Shown piece by piece: positions 51,602 to 59,702 of a stretch of 64,000 bases of DNA (position 1 is the stretch's first letter; each line of letters opens with the position of its first letter). The stretch is from NCBI GenBank assembly GCA_018222605.1, contig JAAEZZ010000009.1, positions 1 through 64,000 on the forward strand. The letters run 5' to 3'. The position numbers and the translations under genes were made by a program. This DNA is from Alphaproteobacteria bacterium. GTDB lineage: Bacteria; Pseudomonadota; Alphaproteobacteria; Caulobacterales; Hyphomonadaceae. The notes below the pieces were generated by a model. The model was not told where the DNA came from. It worked only from the letters and a program-made list of their open reading frames with translations, and ran no database searches.

Positions 51602-52291
51602 ATGTCTTATAACCTCAATACTTCCCCGAGCCACCTGCTTCACCGTGCGCAGCAGATCGCTGCAAACGAGTCTGCCTCTGCTCTGGCATCTGCTGGCATC
51701 ACGCTTCGCCAGTTTTCTGTGCTTGCTGCTCTGTCCGGCAATGACGGCGTCAGCCAGTCTGACCTTGTCAACGCAACTGGCATCGACCGTTCCACGCTGG
51801 CTGACATGGTCGCCCGTATGGAGAAAGCCGGCCTGATCAAGCGTGTCGCTTCCAAAACCGACAAGCGCGCAAAAGTCGTGTCGCTGATGGCGAAAGGCAA
51901 AAAAGCCTACGAGAAAGCTCTGCCGGCGGTCGAAAAAGCTGACGCTGCCATCTTCGAAGCCCTGCCGAAAACGAAGCAGTCTGCTCTGGTTTCCGGTCTG
52001 AAAGACATGGTTTCCGGAGCTGAGAAAGCTGAAGCCGCTGCTGCTCCAGCCCCTGCTCCGGCCGCTAAAAAAGCTCCGGCCAAGAAAGCCCCGGCCAAAA
52101 AGGCTGCTGCGAAGAAAGCTCCGGCAGCGAAGAAAGCCCCTGCTGCCAAAAAGGCTCCGGCCAAAAAAGCCCCAGCCAAGAAAGCTCCGGCAAAGTCCAA
52201 GGCTAAAGCTGCAACGGCTTCCAAGCCGACCGTGAAAAAAGCCCCGGCTAAAAAGGCTCCGGCCAAGAAAGCCACCAAGGCCAAGAAATAA
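51602..52291 (+). CDS. MarR-type regulator with histone-H1-like tail
   Basis: A 229-aa protein in two parts. Residues 1-140 are a winged-helix MarR domain: ALASAGITLRQFSVLAALSG, QSDLVNATGIDRSTLADMVARMEKAGLIKR with the recognition helix, and the wing SKTDKRAKVVSLMAKGK. Residues 153-229 are almost wholly Lys, Ala and Pro repeats (KKAPAKKAPAKK), a tail like bacterial histone H1 proteins that binds DNA non-specifically. The join is in frame. AAAGG is upstream. A terminator for it lies in the ccmG end. The DNA-binding target is unknown. Confidence 0.8.
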   Translation: MSYNLNTSPSHLLHRAQQIAANESASALASAGITLRQFSVLAALSGNDGVSQSDLVNATGIDRSTLADMVARMEKAGLIKRVASKTDKRAKVVSLMAKGKKAYEKALPAVEKADAAIFEALPKTKQSALVSGLKDMVSGAEKAEAAAAPAPAPAAKKAPAKKAPAKKAAAKKAPAAKKAPAAKKAPAKKAPAKKAPAKSKAKAATASKPTVKKAPAKKAPAKKATKAKK

Positions 52292-52307
52292 TCCGAACCT
52301 GACGGAT

Positions 52308-52832
52308 TTAATTGGGCGGGGCGCTTTCCAGCGCCTCGCCTATTTTTTTGGCTGAGCTTTCATTCAGCGGGCGATCAACATGCAGGATGATGTTGCCTTC
52401 TGCAGAGATGACAAATGTCTCAGGCACCCCTGTCAGGCCGAATTCAAGTCCACCCTGGCCATCAGGGTCCAGCGCGATCCGCGTATAGGGATTGCCCAGC
52501 CGGTCCAGAAATTCCTGCCCGGCGGATATCTTGTCCTTGTAGAGCACACCGAAAACCTGACCGGGATGCGCCTCTGACAGTGCCATGATGTATTTGTGCT
52601 CTGCTTCGCATGGGCCGCACCAACTGGCGAAGAGGTTCACCGCAACGGCGCCGCCGGTCGGGCTGGGCGCGAACTGGATTTGCTGGCCGTCCATCGTCTC
52701 AAAGACGGTATTCGGCGCATCACGCAGCACGCGTTCAAAATCACCCTTTTCGGGATTCATCAACTGGTTTGCGGCCAGTGCGCTGAATATCAGAAGTACC
52801 GCAACAGGGATGGCTACCAGCCAGCGTCTCAT
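52308..52832 (-). CDS. ccmG: DsbE/CcmG thiol-disulfide oxidoreductase
   Basis: A 174-aa membrane-anchored thioredoxin-fold protein in the periplasm that reduces apocytochrome c thiols for haem attachment. An N-terminal anchor (WLVAIPVAVLLIFSALA) precedes the WCGPC active site with Cys72 and Cys75, then FGLTGVPETFVISAEG with the cis-proline. It begins inside the ccmD stop (ATGA). It is the last gene of ccmABCDG. Its last codons double as a terminator for the opposing MarR gene. Confidence 0.93.
   Translation of the reverse strand: MRRWLVAIPVAVLLIFSALAANQLMNPEKGDFERVLRDAPNTVFETMDGQQIQFAPSPTGGAVAVNLFASWCGPCEAEHKYIMALSEAHPGQVFGVLYKDKISAGQEFLDRLGNPYTRIALDPDGQGGLEFGLTGVPETFVISAEGNIILHVDRPLNESSAKKIGEALESAPPN
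52315..52349 (+). terminator. Terminator of the MarR gene inside the ccmG 3' end
   Basis: On the plus strand GGCGGGGCGCT (52315-52325) pairs with AGCGCCTCGCC (52330-52340) around TTCC, followed by TATTTTTTT. It lies 24 bases after the MarR stop but within ccmG coding sequence. The stem encodes the GEALESAPP end of CcmG on the other strand. Confidence 0.8.
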
Positions 52833-52993
52833 TTTTGCCTTGCCTCCTCAGCGCGTACCTGCGTGCGGGCAAGTTCAGCCTTGGCCAGACGGGCTTTCAT
52901 CATCACGGTAAGGATGGCGCCGCCAATCATAATGGCTCCGAGCGCGTAGCTGGCCCAGATAAAGCCGGCATTCTTGTCGAACTCGGGTAGCAT
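52829..52993 (-). CDS. ccmD: Haem exporter protein CcmD
   Basis: A 54-aa, one-helix membrane protein: FDKNAGFIWASYALGAIMIGG forms the helix with the conserved N-terminal F-x-W-x-S-Y stretch, and MMKARLAKAELARTQVRAE is the cytosolic basic helix. CcmD releases holo-CcmE from CcmABC. The start follows AGGAG by nine bases; its end overlaps the ccmG start by four. Gene order and length settle the call. Confidence 0.9.
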   Translation of the reverse strand: MLPEFDKNAGFIWASYALGAIMIGGAILTVMMKARLAKAELARTQVRAEEARQK

Positions 52994-52997
52994 TGTG

Positions 52998-53729
52998 TCA
53001 GTCTCCTGCCATTAGGCGTGCGCGTATCTGTGCCGCGCGTCTCTGCCAGATCTCTGCCCGCATCAATGTCATGACCAGGCCAGCAAACAATAGGGAATGT
53101 CCCAGACCACTTGCCAGCAGGGGCCAGAGATAGACAGCCGCCATTTTGGGCCCATCGACCGTAATCACGCTGGCGTCCTGATGCAGGGAGGTGAAGAGGT
53201 CCACGGAGAATTTGATGAGCGGCACGTTGATTGCGCCGACCATGGCGAGGATAGCTCCGGCGCGGGCGGCTTTCTGACGGGTGTCCATGGCCGCGCGCAG
53301 CGCCATGTAGCCCAGAAATAGGAAGAACATGAAGAGCACGGACATCATTCGCGCATCATCCCATTGCCACCAGGTGCCCCAGGTCGGCTTCCCCCAGATC
53401 GATCCGGTGGCAAGACACAGGGCAGTCCAGGTTGCGCCGAGCGGCGCGATGGCCTTGGCGGCGATGTCAGCCACCTCATGGCGCCAGATGAACCAGATGA
53501 AGCTCATCACCGCCATGCCCATATAGCTGGCCATGGCCAGCCAGGCGGCGGGCACGTGCAGGAACATCACGCGCATGATGTCACCGCCCTGATATTCGTC
53601 TTTAGGAACAATCCAGAGCCCTTGCCAGAGACTCCATGCAATCAGCAATGCGCCCAGCGCATAGCAAATGGGAGCCAGCCAGCTGGACAGGGTGAGGAAC
53701 CGGTGGGGGTTTGCAAACCAGGAAAACAT
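52998..53729 (-). CDS. ccmC: Haem ABC exporter permease CcmC
   Basis: A 243-aa, six-helix membrane protein that loads haem onto CcmE. The tryptophan-rich haem motif WGTWWQWDDARMMSVLFMFF is clear; two haem-ligand histidines flank it (the HVPAAWLAM and HQDASVITVDG regions). It ends four bases before ccmD. It is conserved in all system I ccm sets. Confidence 0.94.
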   Translation of the reverse strand: MFSWFANPHRFLTLSSWLAPICYALGALLIAWSLWQGLWIVPKDEYQGGDIMRVMFLHVPAAWLAMASYMGMAVMSFIWFIWRHEVADIAAKAIAPLGATWTALCLATGSIWGKPTWGTWWQWDDARMMSVLFMFFLFLGYMALRAAMDTRQKAARAGAILAMVGAINVPLIKFSVDLFTSLHQDASVITVDGPKMAAVYLWPLLASGLGHSLLFAGLVMTLMRAEIWQRRAAQIRARLMAGD

Positions 53730-53750
53730 CGCGTTCGGAATACCCTCGCT

Positions 53751-54431
53751 TCAGTCTGCCGCCAAGCGCAAGGCTGCACCCATGGCAAATGGGGCAACCG
53801 CCAGTGCGAACAAGGTTGAGGCCGCCAGGAAAAGCGGCGCGCCCGTACTGCCGGGGCCGCCGCTCATCGCCAGCGCCCCGAAAATCGCGGTCGGGACATA
53901 CAGTGGCAGCGCGATCAGACTGATCAGCAATCCGCCGCGGCGTACAGTGGCTGACAAGGCAGCACCTACGCCTCCCCAGAAAAAGAAGGCGAGACCTCCA
54001 AGAGCGTACAGCCCCATATGGGTCAGAAGACTGGTGTCTGCCTTGGCCTGGAACATCAACGCAAAAATAGGCGAGAGAATTGCCAGGGGAAGACCAGCGG
54101 TCAGCCAGTGGGCGAAGGCCTTGGCAGCAGCGATCATGGAAGCCGGAGCCCCCGTCTGCAGCCACAGGTCTAGTGCGCCATCCTCGACATCTGCCTGGAA
54201 AATGCGCTCCAGCGTGACCAGGCTGGCCAGCGCCAGGGCGACCCAGAGGATGCCTGGTCCTACGGCACGCAACGTATCCGGATCTGTGCCGATGCCGAGA
54301 GGCACAAGCACAGCTGCGCCGGCAAAAAAGCCAAGCGGCATCAGCGCGCCTGCGCCGCCAGCCCAGGCTTCGGTCAGGGCCTGCCGGAAGGCAGAAAGGA
54401 TGGGAGAGGCGCTCAAATCGTCACCTCGCAT
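53751..54431 (-). CDS. ccmB: Haem ABC exporter permease CcmB
   Basis: A 226-aa permease with six helices: LMPLGFFAGAAVLVPLGIG, GPGILWVALALASLVTLERIFQ with the conserved ERIFQADVEDGALDLW, and YALGGLAFFFWGGVGAALS. It pairs with CcmA ATPase. The start at 54431 overlaps the ccmA end by 19 bases; an alternative TTG at 54416, with GAGG seven bases upstream and a TTGA overlap, is about as likely. The pair ends 21 bases before ccmC. Confidence 0.9.
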   Translation of the reverse strand: MRGDDLSASPILSAFRQALTEAWAGGAGALMPLGFFAGAAVLVPLGIGTDPDTLRAVGPGILWVALALASLVTLERIFQADVEDGALDLWLQTGAPASMIAAAKAFAHWLTAGLPLAILSPIFALMFQAKADTSLLTHMGLYALGGLAFFFWGGVGAALSATVRRGGLLISLIALPLYVPTAIFGALAMSGGPGSTGAPLFLAASTLFALAVAPFAMGAALRLAAD

Positions 54432-54991
54432 GTGGAATCAAAGCCCGCATCACCATGGATCGCCGCGATAATCGTACCGCCTTGCATCCTGTGTTCGAAA
54501 ATCATACCCAGCAATAATTCCCGCCCATCCGCATCCAATGCAGTCAGCGGTTCATCCAGCAGCCAGACAGGCCGTTCCTGCAACAAAAGGCGTGCGAGGG
54601 CTGTTCTGCGTCTCTGACCGGCTGACAAGTGCCGCGCAGAGACGTCGGAAGGTCGGATCAGCGCCATTTTGTTGAGTACATCGTCAATCTGATCTGTCGG
54701 CGCGCCCCAGGCTCTGGCCCAGAGGCCAAGATGGGTGCGCGGGGTTTCATGAGGCTTCAGACCTTCGCGGTGGGCAATCCAGTGATGAGATGCTGCACGA
54801 TTCACGTTGCCTGTTTCCGGGCGGGTCAGGCCTGCCAGAATACGAAGAAGGGTTGTCTTGCCAGCTCCATTTGCCCCGCGCAGCACAATGGCTTCCCCGG
54901 CATGTGCGGCAAGGGACACATTCCGGAAAAGAATGCGCTCGCCCCGAATCATGCCGAGATCTGTCGCAGAAAGGAGTGCTCTGGTACTCAT
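54413..54991 (-). CDS. ccmA: Haem ABC exporter ATP-binding protein CcmA
   Basis: A 192-aa ABC ATPase. Walker A is GANGAGKTT (39-47), signature LSAGQ (122-126), Walker B VWLLDEP (142-148). It energises haem-loaded CcmE release with CcmB, CcmC and CcmD. It is slightly shorter than average. It opens the minus-strand ccmABCDG operon, 117 bases from the divergent aconitase gene. Confidence 0.92.
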   Translation of the reverse strand: MSTRALLSATDLGMIRGERILFRNVSLAAHAGEAIVLRGANGAGKTTLLRILAGLTRPETGNVNRAASHHWIAHREGLKPHETPRTHLGLWARAWGAPTDQIDDVLNKMALIRPSDVSARHLSAGQRRRTALARLLLQERPVWLLDEPLTALDADGRELLLGMIFEHRMQGGTIIAAIHGDAGFDSTCEVTI

Positions 54992-55108
54992 ATGTTTCGT
55001 TTAGACCCTTTGTCCCAATTGCCTCAATCCATTAGGGGCTATATGAGACAGGCCAGCGCGGCGGCCCTTCGCCGCAGATGACAATTCCAGACGCGAGGTT
55101 CCCTCCCC

Positions 55109-57880
55109 ATGCCGTCCCTCGACAGCTTTAAATCAAAACGTACGCTTCAGGTAGGAAGCAAGACCTATACCTATTACTCGCTTGCTGCGGCAGCGGAAAA
55201 CGGTCTGGGTGATGTGTCTCGTCTTCCGGCGTCCCTGAAGGTTCTCCTCGAAAACATGTTGCGCTTTGAAGATGGCCGTACGGTCACCAAAGACGACATT
55301 GTGGCGTTCAAGAACTGGCTCGAAAGCAAAGGCAAGGACGATCACGAGATTGCCTACCGCCCGGCCCGCGTTCTGATGCAGGACTTTACCGGCGTTCCGG
55401 CCGTGGTTGACTTGGCTGCCATGCGCGATGCTTCCAAAAAGCTCGGCGCCTCTGCGCAGGCCATCAATCCGCAGGTTCCGGTTGATCTCGTTATCGACCA
55501 CTCTGTGATGGTTGACTATTTTGCCGGTCCGGGCGCGTTCGAACAGAACGTCGAAAAGGAATATGAGCGCAATGGCGAGCGCTATGAATTCCTTCGCTGG
55601 GGTTCCAAGGCCTTTGAAAACTTCCGGGTTGTGCCGCCAGGCACCGGTATCTGCCACCAGGTGAATTTGGAATATCTTGGGCAGACAGTCTGGACCCGTG
55701 AGGAAGACGGCGAAACCATTGCCTATCCGGATACCTGCGTCGGCACCGACTCTCACACCACGATGATCAACGGTCTGGCCGTACTCGGCTGGGGTGTTGG
55801 CGGCATCGAAGCTGAAGCCGCCATGCTGGGCCAGCCAGTCTCCATGCTGATTCCGGAAGTCATCGGTTTCAAGCTGACCGGCAAGATGGCTGAAGGTGCG
55901 ACCGCAACAGACCTCGTGCTGACGGTCGTGGAAATGCTGCGCAAGAAGGGCGTTGTTGGCAAGTTCGTCGAATTCTATGGCGAAGGTCTCGCAAACCTGA
56001 CGCTGGAAGATGTCGCCACGATCTCCAACATGGCGCCGGAATATGGTGCGACCTGTGGCTTCTTCCCGGTTGATGAAGAAACCATCTCTTACCTGTCCGA
56101 CACAGGCCGTGATCCTGAACGCGTCCAGCTGGTCGAAGCCTATGCCAAGGCCCAGGGCTACTGGCGTCCGGACATGACCGAGCCGGTCTTCACAGACACA
56201 CTGCAGCTGGATCTTGGCGACGTTAAGCCGTCGCTGGCCGGTCCTAAGCGTCCGCAAGATCGCGTTCTGCTGTCTGAAGCCGATACCGCGTTCCGCGATG
56301 CGCTGAACGAAATCCGCGGCGGCCGCAAAAATCCGGAAGCCACGCCGAAGACGGAAGGCGAAAGCCGCTTCGTCGATGAAGGCGCCAACAATGTTTACAC
56401 CGCTCCGGAAGACTATGGCGTGTCGCCTTATGCTGTTGAAGGCGAAGACTTCCACCTGCATGATGGCTCTGTCGTTATCGCGGCCATTACCTCCTGTACG
56501 AACACGTCCAACCCGTCTGTGCTGATCGCTGCGGGCCTTCTGGCCAAGAAAGCGAACGAACTGGGTCTGACGCGCAAGCCTTGGGTGAAAACCTCTCTCG
56601 CGCCAGGCTCTCAGGTTGTGACAGACTATCTTCTGAAGGCTGGCCTTCAGGATGACTTGGACGCTCTCGGCTTCAACCTGGTCGGCTATGGCTGCACCAC
56701 TTGTATCGGTAACTCCGGGCCGTTGCCGCCGGCGATTTCCAAGTCGATCAACGACAATGACCTGGTCGCCTGCTCGGTTCTGTCCGGTAACCGGAACTTT
56801 GAAGGCCGTATCGGTCAGGATATCCGCGCGAACTATCTGGCCTCTCCGCCACTGGTCGTTGCCTATGCGATTGCAGGCTCCCTGCATATCAACCTGACCA
56901 CCGATCCGCTGGGCACCAGCAAGGACGGCAAGCCGGTCTACCTGAAAGACATCTGGCCATCGAACCAGGAGATTGCCGAAGTCATGCGCTCTTCCGTGAC
57001 GCCGGAGATGTTCTCCAGCCGCTATGGCGAAGTGTTCAAAGGTGACGAGCGTTGGCAGGCCATCGAAGTCAGCGGTGGCGACACCTATGGCTGGCCAGCC
57101 GGGTCCACCTATGTTCAGAACCCGCCATACTTCGAAGGCATGGGGCTTGAGCCGGAGCCGACCGAGGACATCAATGGCGCTCACATCATGGGCCTGTTTG
57201 GTGATTCCATCACGACCGACCACATTTCCCCGGCCGGTTCGATCAAGGCATCCAGCCCGGCAGGTCGTTACCTGCAGGAGCATCAGGTCGCTCCTATGGA
57301 CTTCAACTCCTACGGATCACGCCGCGGGAACCATGAAGTCATGATGCGTGGTACGTTCGCGAACATCCGAATCAAGAACCAGATGGTTCCGGGTGTCGAA
57401 GGCGGGGTGACAATTCACTATCCGTCCGGCCAGCAGATGGACATCTATGATGCCGCGATGAAGTATCAGGAAGAAGGCAAGGATCTCGTTGTCTTTGCCG
57501 GTGAGCAGTATGGTACGGGTTCTTCCCGCGACTGGGCTGCGAAAGGCACGATCCTGCTCGGCGTGCGTGCCGTTATCGCTGGCAGCTTTGAGCGTATTCA
57601 CCGTTCCAACCTGATCGGCATGGGCGTGCTGCCCCTGCAGTTCAAGGAAGGCGAAAGCTGGGAGAAGCTGGGCCTGAAGGGCAATGAGACTGTCACGATC
57701 GAAGGTATCTCCGACATCAACCCGCGTCAGATGCTGAATGTGAGCATCACAAAGGCTGACGGGTCTTCCATGAATGTCGAATGTCGCGTGCGCATCGATA
57801 CCGAGAACGAGCTGGATTACTATCGCAATGGCGGTATCCTGCACTTCGTTCTGCGTAATCTGGCACGTGCAGAAGCCTGA
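55109..57880 (+). CDS. acnA: Aconitate hydratase A
   Basis: A 923-aa [4Fe-4S] enzyme isomerising citrate to isocitrate. Cluster cysteines are Cys463 in TSCTNTS and Cys529 and Cys532 in [10 protein letters not shown]. Substrate loops include [19 protein letters not shown] and [12 protein letters not shown]. The length is a little above the usual 890-900, due to an insertion around residues 375-445 with charged sequence. GAGG lies ten bases upstream. It follows the divergent ccm operon and ends in a terminator. In some organisms apo-AcnA also regulates mRNA. Confidence 0.95.
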   Translation: MPSLDSFKSKRTLQVGSKTYTYYSLAAAAENGLGDVSRLPASLKVLLENMLRFEDGRTVTKDDIVAFKNWLESKGKDDHEIAYRPARVLMQDFTGVPAVVDLAAMRDASKKLGASAQAINPQVPVDLVIDHSVMVDYFAGPGAFEQNVEKEYERNGERYEFLRWGSKAFENFRVVPPGTGICHQVNLEYLGQTVWTREEDGETIAYPDTCVGTDSHTTMINGLAVLGWGVGGIEAEAAMLGQPVSMLIPEVIGFKLTGKMAEGATATDLVLTVVEMLRKKGVVGKFVEFYGEGLANLTLEDVATISNMAPEYGATCGFFPVDEETISYLSDTGRDPERVQLVEAYAKAQGYWRPDMTEPVFTDTLQLDLGDVKPSLAGPKRPQDRVLLSEADTAFRDALNEIRGGRKNPEATPKTEGESRFVDEGANNVYTAPEDYGVSPYAVEGEDFHLHDGSVVIAAITSCTNTSNPSVLIAAGLLAKKANELGLTRKPWVKTSLAPGSQVVTDYLLKAGLQDDLDALGFNLVGYGCTTCIGNSGPLPPAISKSINDNDLVACSVLSGNRNFEGRIGQDIRANYLASPPLVVAYAIAGSLHINLTTDPLGTSKDGKPVYLKDIWPSNQEIAEVMRSSVTPEMFSSRYGEVFKGDERWQAIEVSGGDTYGWPAGSTYVQNPPYFEGMGLEPEPTEDINGAHIMGLFGDSITTDHISPAGSIKASSPAGRYLQEHQVAPMDFNSYGSRRGNHEVMMRGTFANIRIKNQMVPGVEGGVTIHYPSGQQMDIYDAAMKYQEEGKDLVVFAGEQYGTGSSRDWAAKGTILLGVRAVIAGSFERIHRSNLIGMGVLPLQFKEGESWEKLGLKGNETVTIEGISDINPRQMLNVSITKADGSSMNVECRVRIDTENELDYYRNGGILHFVLRNLARAEA

Positions 57881-57904
57881 TCTCAAAGGCTTTCATGATT
57901 TCGA

Positions 57905-57939
57905 AAGGCCCCCGCAGCATGTGCTGTGGGGGCTTTTTT
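57905..57939 (+). terminator. Intrinsic terminator after acnA
   Basis: Arms AGGCCCCCGCAGCA and TGCTGTGGGGGCT (two internal mispairs) around a short TG loop, followed by TTTTTT. It lies 25 bases after the acnA stop. Confidence 0.85.
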
Positions 57940-57989
57940 ACAGCGCTCACATCCCTGTGACTGTTTCAGGAGCAGGTCTGGCCTTATAA

Positions 57990-58649
57990 ATGATCTTGAT
58001 GAAACGCATCCTGCTCTCTCTGATCCTGGCCTTCGCGGGCCTGCTGCCTGTCGCGGCAGCAGAGGAGCCTGTTCTTGTAGAACTGTTCGCTTCACAGAAT
58101 TGTCGCGTCTGCCCGAAGGCTCACAAGGTTCTGAAGGCGCTTGATGATGAGCGTGATGATGTCCTGATTCTCACTTGGTCTGTCGATTACTGGGATTACC
58201 TTGGCGACAAGGACCCAATGGCGATGGTGGAGTCCAAGGAACGCCAGCGTGGCTATGTTGACCGCTTCCATCTTCGGGGCCCCTACACGCCACAGACGGT
58301 CTATGACGGGTTAGAGCAATGTGCTGGCAGCAGGCGCTCATATGTCGACAAGGCACTGGAAAAGGCTTCAGAGCGTCCGGATACGGATGTGAAGCTGACC
58401 GTAAAGGGCGACAAGATCCTGCTGTCAGGTACGGCGCCCGGCCTGACCGATATCTGGCTGGTGGATTATCTCTCTGGCGAGGCGAACACGACGAATATGG
58501 TGCATCCCGTCACCCGCGTTTCCGCCCTAGGCCCATGGCTGGGGAATGATGTTCAGCTGAACAAGCCGCATTGTGAATCCGGTTGCGCCATCATTGTGCA
58601 GGAAGCGGGGTTTGGTCCTGTTCTGGAGACGCTGGTGGTCAAACCCTGA
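57990..58649 (+). CDS. DUF1223 thioredoxin-like secreted protein
   Basis: A 219-aa exported protein: a signal peptide (about residues 4-24, ending VAAAEE), then FASQNCRVCPKAHKVL with a redox-type C-x-x-C at Cys38 and Cys41, LTWSVDYWDYLGDKDPMA, and a C-terminal beta-rich half with VDYLSGEANTTNM and CESGCAIIVQEAGFGPV, in which two more cysteines may pair. DUF1223 is common in alphaproteobacteria and has no set function. The start may be 57990 or the ATG at 57999. Its stop touches that of the convergent DUF4340 gene. Confidence 0.85.
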   Translation: MILMKRILLSLILAFAGLLPVAAAEEPVLVELFASQNCRVCPKAHKVLKALDDERDDVLILTWSVDYWDYLGDKDPMAMVESKERQRGYVDRFHLRGPYTPQTVYDGLEQCAGSRRSYVDKALEKASERPDTDVKLTVKGDKILLSGTAPGLTDIWLVDYLSGEANTTNMVHPVTRVSALGPWLGNDVQLNKPHCESGCAIIVQEAGFGPVLETLVVKP

Positions 58650-59702
58650 TCAGGGCTGGGCTGGCTGTTCGCTATCCAGTGCCATGAGAGGCGGCCGCAC
58701 AATTGAAGACACGCGTGGCGTAAATTCCTTCCAGTCATATTCCGACAACTCAAAAGCCCAGCCTTCTGCCTTCTCATTGATGGTGCTGCCACGCTGGGCC
58801 CCTTCGCCAGCTTCAATGGCACGCAGGGTCACAAAATACCCGTCGGCCTCTCGATAGGCCGAAACATCCACTTCCAAGCCATCATGTGTTTCAGTGATGT
58901 GCCGTGCGACAGGGCGTGTCTCCAGCTTGCTGGCGGGCTTGACGCCAATCGGTGCAAATCGTGTCAGCGCCAAAGCGGGTGTTGAAGCGGCAATCCGGCT
59001 GACAAGTTTGAAATCCTGATAGGGCGGGCCTGGAATAAAGCTGCGGTCACTGGTGCCGACAGAGCGCTGTAAATACAGGCTTTCGCCCATGGAGTCATAA
59101 ATCCGCACCGCGGAGATGGCGTCGGAATTGATCTCCAGGATGTCAAAATCCAGCCAAGCATCATGATTGTAGAGGGGGGGCAGATCGCCTTTCACCTGAA
59201 ACGCCTGTTCTTCGCCCGGCAAACGACCGTAGACATGCTCGCCCTTCCGACCGGTGATCAGGGCTGCTTCGGTATTGCCATTCTCGTCAATGATCTCGAC
59301 CAGGGCGCCGGTTCCGCCTTCACGCGGGTCTCCCAGGCCAATTCGGTTCAGCTTGTCGGGATCGCGCGTGCGGCCTTCGCCCCAGGTCAGCTCTCCTAGG
59401 CCTGTGGCCAGCGTAGCCAGACGATCAGGCCGGATCGGGTAGCCATCTTCCGTCCCCATCTTCCAACCATCCTGCGTGTTGACCAGAACATAGGATTCAT
59501 CTGACAGCGTCACACGGATTTCGCTTGCCTCTGCGCGGATCGAGGCAAAGTCAGGAATCACCGGATTGCCCATGCGACTGGTTGTTGCCGTGCGCGATCC
59601 GCCCATAGAATAGGCAATGACTGCCAGCAGGGTCAGAGCCCCGGCCGTGCCTGCCATGATCTGTAGCCGGCGCATGCGTTGGCGTGTGCGAATCTGGCTC
59701 AT
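58650..59702 (-). CDS. DUF4340 domain protein of the Gld-like ABC operon
   Basis: A 350-aa protein with one N-terminal membrane anchor (IMAGTAGALTLLAVIAYSM) and a long extracytoplasmic region. The DUF4340 repeat is visible: IRVTLSDESYVLVNTQDGWKM, DRLATLATGLGELTWGEGRT, LVEIIDENGNTEAALITGRKGEHVYGRLPGEEQAFQV and WLDFDILEINSDAISAVRIYDS, in the order known for this family. It overlaps the GldG-like gene start by four bases (ATGA) and is the last gene of a four-gene operon. Role: a probable accessory subunit of the exporter. Confidence 0.85.
   Translation of the reverse strand: MSQIRTRQRMRRLQIMAGTAGALTLLAVIAYSMGGSRTATTSRMGNPVIPDFASIRAEASEIRVTLSDESYVLVNTQDGWKMGTEDGYPIRPDRLATLATGLGELTWGEGRTRDPDKLNRIGLGDPREGGTGALVEIIDENGNTEAALITGRKGEHVYGRLPGEEQAFQVKGDLPPLYNHDAWLDFDILEINSDAISAVRIYDSMGESLYLQRSVGTSDRSFIPGPPYQDFKLVSRIAASTPALALTRFAPIGVKPASKLETRPVARHITETHDGLEVDVSAYREADGYFVTLRAIEAGEGAQRGSTINEKAEGWAFELSEYDWKEFTPRVSSIVRPPLMALDSEQPAQP

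Noticed and set aside
52070..52285. Tandem DNA repeat in the MarR gene end
   Set aside because: The repeats encode a regular KKAPA protein pattern in frame; they are a coding low-complexity tail, not a mobile or CRISPR-type array.
55133..57283. Very long open frame of 716 codons antisense to acnA
   Set aside because: It follows the codon pattern of the aconitase gene on the other strand, has no ribosome site and no recognisable protein; it is a product of high GC codon bias.
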